From: Streptomyces sp. NBC_00442
Lineage (GTDB): Bacteria > Actinomycetota > Actinomycetes > Streptomycetales > Streptomycetaceae
Direction: 5' to 3'
DNA: 64,000 nucleotides
NCBI RefSeq assembly: GCF_036014195.1
Contig: NZ_CP107918.1
Span: forward strand, 4,402,001 to 4,466,000
How positions within the stretch are numbered: the stretch's first letter is position 1; each line of letters starts with the position of its first letter. Of this stretch, positions 60,592-64,000 are shown piece by piece. A program made the position numbers and the translations under genes. The notes under the pieces are model-generated. The model made no database searches. It had not been told where the DNA came from and worked only from the letters and a program-made list of their open reading frames with translations.

Positions 60592-61182
60592 GTGGTCCTC
60601 CGTCCCATAAAGGTGCGCGACCAACGGGCCTGGCGCGAGGTCAACCGGCGCAACCGCGACTGGCTGCGGCCCTGGGAGGCGACGATCCCGCCGCCCGCCC
60701 CGGGCGCGCCCTTCCCGCAGCGCCCCACTTACCGGCAGATGGTCCGCCACCTGCGAGCCGAGGCGAGCGCGGGCCGCATGCTGCCGTTCGTCATCGAGTA
60801 CCGCGGGCATCTGGTCGGCCAGCTGACGGTCGCCGGGATCACCTGGGGCTCGATGTGCTCGGGTCATGTCGGGTACTGGGTGGACCGCGAGGTGGCGGGC
60901 CGCGGCGTGATGCCGACGGCCGTCGCGCTCGCCGTCGACCACTGCTTCCGCGCGGTCGGGCTGCACCGCATGGAGGTGTGCATCCGCCCCGAGAACGGGC
61001 CGAGCCGCCGCGTGGTGGAAAAGCTCGGCTTCCGCGAGGAGGGCCTGCGCCCGCGCTATCTCCACATCGACGGCGCCTGGCGCGACCATCTGGTGTACGC
61101 GCTCACCGCGGAGGAAGTCCCCGAGGGGCTCCTCGCCCGGTGGCGGCGGGGCAGGCAGGCCCATCCCGGGCCCGGTAAATGA
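60592..61182 (+). CDS. GNAT-family N-acetyltransferase (RimJ/RimL type)
   Basis: 196 residues from GTG 60592; marks are VLRPIKVRDQRAWREVNRRNRDWLRPWEA, GYWVDREVAGRGVMPTAVALAVDHCF (acetyl-CoA loop) and EVCIRPENGPSRRVVEKLGFREEG. The expected first strand (WPVELAEGDVVLRP) lies upstream in frame to a CTG at 60550 that overlaps the mogA stop as CTGA. The true start may therefore be CTG 60550 (210 residues). It probably acetylates a protein N-terminus or a small amine. Confidence 0.88.
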   Translation: MVLRPIKVRDQRAWREVNRRNRDWLRPWEATIPPPAPGAPFPQRPTYRQMVRHLRAEASAGRMLPFVIEYRGHLVGQLTVAGITWGSMCSGHVGYWVDREVAGRGVMPTAVALAVDHCFRAVGLHRMEVCIRPENGPSRRVVEKLGFREEGLRPRYLHIDGAWRDHLVYALTAEEVPEGLLARWRRGRQAHPGPGK

Positions 61183-61242
61183 AATAAATGTTCGAATTCT
61201 ATCGGGATCCGGTCCGTTCGTCTCGTCCAACGATCTGAGAAA

Positions 61243-61290
61243 TCACAAAAAAAGCCGGTGATATCAGCCAGATCGTGCGACACACCGGCT
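61243..61290 (-). terminator. Orphan minus-strand intrinsic terminator
   Basis: AGCCGGTG (61253-61260) pairs with CACCGGCT (61283-61290) across a 22-base loop. Read on the minus strand the stem is followed by TTTTTTT. Both flanking genes are on the plus strand, so it would end an antisense or small RNA transcript; a chance structure is possible. Confidence 0.45.
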
Positions 61291-61334
61291 CAATTGGCGT
61301 ATCCCCGCGCGCCGGTCCCTCTACGGTGTGGTGT

Positions 61335-62636
61335 GTGAGCAGCAGCGGCCTCATTTACGCAGTCATCGTCGGGGCCTGGGCCGCCTACTTGGTGCCGATG
61401 TGGCTCCGCAGGCAGGACGAGCTCAACGAGGCACGCCCGACGGAACGCTTCAGCACCGCCATCCGGCTGCTGTCCGGACGGTCGGCCATGGAGCGTCGCT
61501 ATGCCAAGGAGCTGCGCCAGCGGGCCACCGACGAGGCGGCGTCCGACGCGGACCCCGAAACCCCGGCGGACGCCCTCACCGAACCCCTCGCCACGGGGGG
61601 GCCGGCCGGCCGGGCGTCCGAGTCAACGGGCGGCCGGGAGCTCTCGGTCCCCCAGGCCCGCGGCAGGCGCCCGGCACCCGCGGAGCGCCAGGACGAACGG
61701 GAGCGCCAGGGGCGCCCGGCGCATCAGGACGACCCCGAGCATCGGGGCCAGGCCCACCCGGAACGCCACGCGCACCCGGAACGCCACGCCCGGCATGAAC
61801 ACCCCGAAAACCTCGCCCGCCACGAACACCACGAGCGTCTGGAGCGCCAAGAGCGGCGCGAGCACCCGGTCGAGGACGAGCCCCGGCGCGAACGGGGCGC
61901 GCGCCCCGCGCCCGGAGCATCGGCCGAACGGGCGCGCCGCGCCCAGCGCAGTGCCGTACTCGCCAGGCGCCGGCGCACCACGGTCGTCCTCTTCCTCGCC
62001 TTCACGCTGGGCGCGATCGTCGCGGCGGTCGGCGGCCTCGGCTTCCTGTGGGCGCCGGCGGTCCCGGCCGCGCTGCTGAGCGCGTACATCGTCCACCTGC
62101 GCATCCAGGAGCGACGGCGCTTCGCCTTCACCATGGACCGCCGTCGTGCCGAGGCGGCCGCGCAGCGCCTGCGCGAGAGCCGGCCGCGCGCCAGGGCCAC
62201 GGCGCCGGGTACGGAGCCCGACGACGAAGCGGAGTCCCACCACCCGGCCCCCGTGCCCGAGCCCGCACCCGCCCCGGCGCTCTCCCCGCAGGAGGCCGGA
62301 CGGCGCGCCCTGGTCGAGCAGACCGATCACGCGGAGTGGGTCGACCAGCAGCGCGAGCGCGGTCCGGAACGCGGCGCGAGCTGGGACCCGGTGCCGGTCC
62401 CGCTGCCCACGTACGTCACCGCGCCGGTCGCCCCGCGTGCCACCGGCAGCATCGATCTGGGCGCACCGGACACGTGGTCGTCGGCCCGCTCCTCGACGGC
62501 GGACCCCACCCCGGCGGCCGAGCCCGAGCCCGCCGCCGAGGAGCCCCCGCGCCAGCGCTCGGGCTCAAGTCGCCGCCGTACGCCGCTCTTCGACCAGTAC
62601 GCGGACGAGGACCGGCCCCGCGCCGCCAACGAATGA
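61335..62636 (+). CDS. Two-helix membrane protein with long charged cytosolic regions
   Basis: 433 residues from GTG 61335. An N-terminal helix (LIYAVIVGAWAAYLVPMWL) precedes a long His/Arg/Glu-rich segment of HPERHA- and RHEHPE-type repeats. Two close helices (TVVLFLAFTLGAIVAAVGGLGFLWAPAVPAALLSAYI) and a Pro/Glu/Arg-rich tail follow. A TACGGT hexamer ends eight bases before the GTG and there is no ribosome site, suggesting a leaderless mRNA. No family function is known to me; orthologues appear common next to the moco genes in Streptomyces (from memory). Confidence 0.72.
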   Translation: MSSSGLIYAVIVGAWAAYLVPMWLRRQDELNEARPTERFSTAIRLLSGRSAMERRYAKELRQRATDEAASDADPETPADALTEPLATGGPAGRASESTGGRELSVPQARGRRPAPAERQDERERQGRPAHQDDPEHRGQAHPERHAHPERHARHEHPENLARHEHHERLERQERREHPVEDEPRRERGARPAPGASAERARRAQRSAVLARRRRTTVVLFLAFTLGAIVAAVGGLGFLWAPAVPAALLSAYIVHLRIQERRRFAFTMDRRRAEAAAQRLRESRPRARATAPGTEPDDEAESHHPAPVPEPAPAPALSPQEAGRRALVEQTDHAEWVDQQRERGPERGASWDPVPVPLPTYVTAPVAPRATGSIDLGAPDTWSSARSSTADPTPAAEPEPAAEEPPRQRSGSSRRRTPLFDQYADEDRPRAANE

Positions 62637-62667
62637 AGCCCCTCTCGCTGACCAGCGAGGAACGGAT

Positions 62668-62697
62668 TTCCAACCACTCCCATCCGGGTGCTAAGGT
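62668..62697 (+). promoter_or_regulatory. Promoter of tRNA-Ala
   Basis: TTCCAA (62668-62673), 18-base spacer, TAAGGT (62692-62697), 14 bases before the mature tRNA 5' end. The -10 is good; the -35 is weak. A short CTCGCTG/CAGCGAG hairpin (62644-62659) just upstream may end the preceding gene. Confidence 0.45.
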
Positions 62698-62711
62698 TTC
62701 ACTCGTTGCAA

Positions 62712-62785
62712 GGGCCTGTGGCGCAGTCCGGTAGCGCACCTCGTTCGCATCGAGGGGGTCAGGGGTTCGAATCCCCTCAGGTCCA
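62712..62785 (+). tRNA. tRNA-Ala (anticodon CGC)
   Basis: Acceptor GGGCCTG pairs with CAGGTCC including the G3:U70 wobble, the key alanine identity pair. The anticodon stem CCTCG/CGAGG encloses TTCGCAT (anticodon CGC, reads GCG). The T-loop is GGTTCGAATCC, discriminator A; CCA is not encoded. It is followed by a terminator. Confidence 0.96.
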
Positions 62786-62797
62786 CAACAACAACGA

Positions 62798-62830
62798 GAT
62801 CCCGTCCGATCATTTTGATCGGGCGGGATC
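62798..62830 (+). terminator. Terminator after tRNA-Ala
   Basis: Fifteen-base arms (62798-62812 and 62816-62830) pair with a single G-T wobble around TTT, 12 bases after the tRNA. Confidence 0.85.
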
Positions 62831-62882
62831 TTCGTCGTTTCCGGTGGCCGTTCGCGGGGGCCGGGGCCCGGGGGGTCGGCCC

Positions 62883-64000
62883 TTACGGGGAATGGGTCCA
62901 CACCATGGTCAGGTAGCCGCTGTAGCAGGCGGAGGCCACGGCGCAGCCGGTGAGTACGGCGTAGACGGTGGTGGTGCGTGCGCGGGCGAGGGCTGTGGCG
63001 AGAGGGAAGAGGAGGGGGAAGGCGGGGAGGAGGAAGCGGGCCTTCGCGTGGAAGTAACCGGCGCCGCAGACCGTGATGAGGACCAGCGCGGCGGCGTAGA
63101 TCCAGACGGCGGCGGGCGGGCGGCGCACGGCCAGGGTGCAGAGCAGGATGATCGCCGTGATGACCGTGCCGGCGACCACGACGTCGTCGAGGGAGAGCGC
63201 GGGTTGCGTGAACAGGTCACGCAGGCGCTGGACGGTGAAGGTGCCGCCGTCGAAAGTGGACCCCCACCGCCGCTGTTCGACGAAGTAGCCGTCCCAGCGG
63301 TGCATGCGGTGCCCGACCCAGAGGACGAAGGCGGCCCAGCCCAGGGGGGCCAGGACTATCGCGCCGTACAGTCGGGCCGTTGGGCGTCCGTGCGCGCGCT
63401 CGTCCGGGACGGCCGGCGGCTCGGCCCCGTGCCCGCCCGTCACCGGCAGCAGCTGCCAGGCCGCGCCGAGGGTGACGGCGGCGATGACGGCGAGGCCTGA
63501 GGGTCGAGTCGCTCCGGCGAGCAGGGCCAGGGTGCCGGCGGTGAGCCAGGCCCTCGTGAGCACCGCGTACAGGGCCCAGGCGGTCAGAGCGGTGAAGACC
63601 GGCTCGGTGTAGGCCATGGACTGCACGAGGGCATGGGGCACGACCGCGTACAGGGCGACGGTGAACAGGGCGACCCGTGCGCCGTACAGCTTCTCGGCGA
63701 CGGCGAAGATTCCCCAGGCGGCGAGGAGTGAGGCGGCCAGCGCCATGCCCCAGGCGACCCAGTCGGCCGGGAGCCCGGTGACGGCACAGACGCCCCGTAT
63801 CAGCGTCGGGTACAGGGGAAAGAAGGCGAGCTTGCAGGTCGGGCCACCTTCTTGGCATGCGGGAACCATGGGGCTGCTGTAGCCGTGCTCGGCAATGCTC
63901 AGGTAGTAGACCGAGTCCCACCGTGTCGCCAGGATCTCGTGCAGGCCGACTCCCTTGCGGTGTCCCCATGCGGCCACCATGCCGATGCCGATGAGGCGCA
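62883..64000 (-). CDS. GT-C membrane mannosyltransferase (PIG-V-like), 5' end beyond window
   Basis: At least 372 residues; the frame is open to the right edge, so the start lies outside. Eight or more helices. Signature DSVYYLSIAEHGYS with the RWD-x-x-YY segment (RWDSVYYLSIAEHGY), FPLYPTLIRGV, and YTEPVF in the middle are the dolichol/polyprenyl-phosphate-dependent PIG-V-type marks. It transfers a sugar from a lipid carrier outside the membrane. Acceptor unknown. The C-terminus is complete at 62883. Confidence 0.82.
   Translation of the reverse strand, partial: RLIGIGMVAAWGHRKGVGLHEILATRWDSVYYLSIAEHGYSSPMVPACQEGGPTCKLAFFPLYPTLIRGVCAVTGLPADWVAWGMALAASLLAAWGIFAVAEKLYGARVALFTVALYAVVPHALVQSMAYTEPVFTALTAWALYAVLTRAWLTAGTLALLAGATRPSGLAVIAAVTLGAAWQLLPVTGGHGAEPPAVPDERAHGRPTARLYGAIVLAPLGWAAFVLWVGHRMHRWDGYFVEQRRWGSTFDGGTFTVQRLRDLFTQPALSLDDVVVAGTVITAIILLCTLAVRRPPAAVWIYAAALVLITVCGAGYFHAKARFLLPAFPLLFPLATALARARTTTVYAVLTGCAVASACYSGYLTMVWTHSP

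Overview
The window reads as chromosome of a high-GC actinomycete, almost certainly a Streptomyces or close relative. The reasons are the extreme G+C bias at third codon positions, frequent GTG starts and ATGA/GTGA/TGATG gene overlaps, an HrdD-type group 2 sigma factor preceded by a textbook SigR promoter, a WhiJ-like XRE/DUF5753 plus DUF397 module, LCP and L,D-transpeptidase wall enzymes, and long GC-rich intergenic repeats. No insertion sequence, integrase, phage gene, rRNA or CRISPR array was seen. Both ends of the window cut through genes.

Layout. 1-11 kb: cell-envelope genes (a D-Ala-D-Ala carboxypeptidase entering from the left, a large membrane protein, a tRNA-Arg(CCU), a coupled I36-like secreted protein plus lipoprotein pair, an L,D-transpeptidase and an LCP protein). 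11-19 kb: an acyl-CoA synthetase, a roughly 620-bp repeat array, a secreted M6-type metalloprotease, a TetR-MFS efflux pair headed by two palindromes and eight 17-bp repeats, and a divergent MarR/DODA-dioxygenase pair. 19.5-28 kb: hrdD, a WYL regulator diverging from an MFS pump, fruR-fruK without fruA, small proteins, a duplicated-domain DUF protein and a second L,D-transpeptidase. 28-36 kb: a DmpA-type peptidase, an XRE-DUF5753-DUF397 fusion with small partners, a phosphatase, LtrA, a seven-blade secreted propeller and a DUF1838 protein.

36.4-46.9 kb is the most unusual block: narK nitrate/nitrite transporter, pyruvate formate-lyase with its radical-SAM activase, and a five-gene operon for a Nap/Nas-like molybdoenzyme with cytochrome-b-like membrane, four-cluster ferredoxin, Rieske and small membrane subunits. 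Rex-like and DosR-like operators and a 29-codon leader ORF precede pflB. Together they look like a low-oxygen fermentation/nitrate-reduction module in a lineage normally regarded as aerobic. This function is inferred from motifs and context.

47-64 kb returns to what looks like conserved chromosome: mscL, a CpaB-like SAF protein, MTA phosphorylase, an FmdB-type protein under a CIRCE-like operator, an MFS gene, a cation/proton antiporter, a penicillin acylase, 5-formyl-THF cyclo-ligase, then galU-moeA-moaC-mogA-GNAT (the last steps of molybdenum-cofactor synthesis, which the molybdoenzyme needs), a charged membrane protein, tRNA-Ala(CGC) and a GT-C mannosyltransferase leaving at the right edge.
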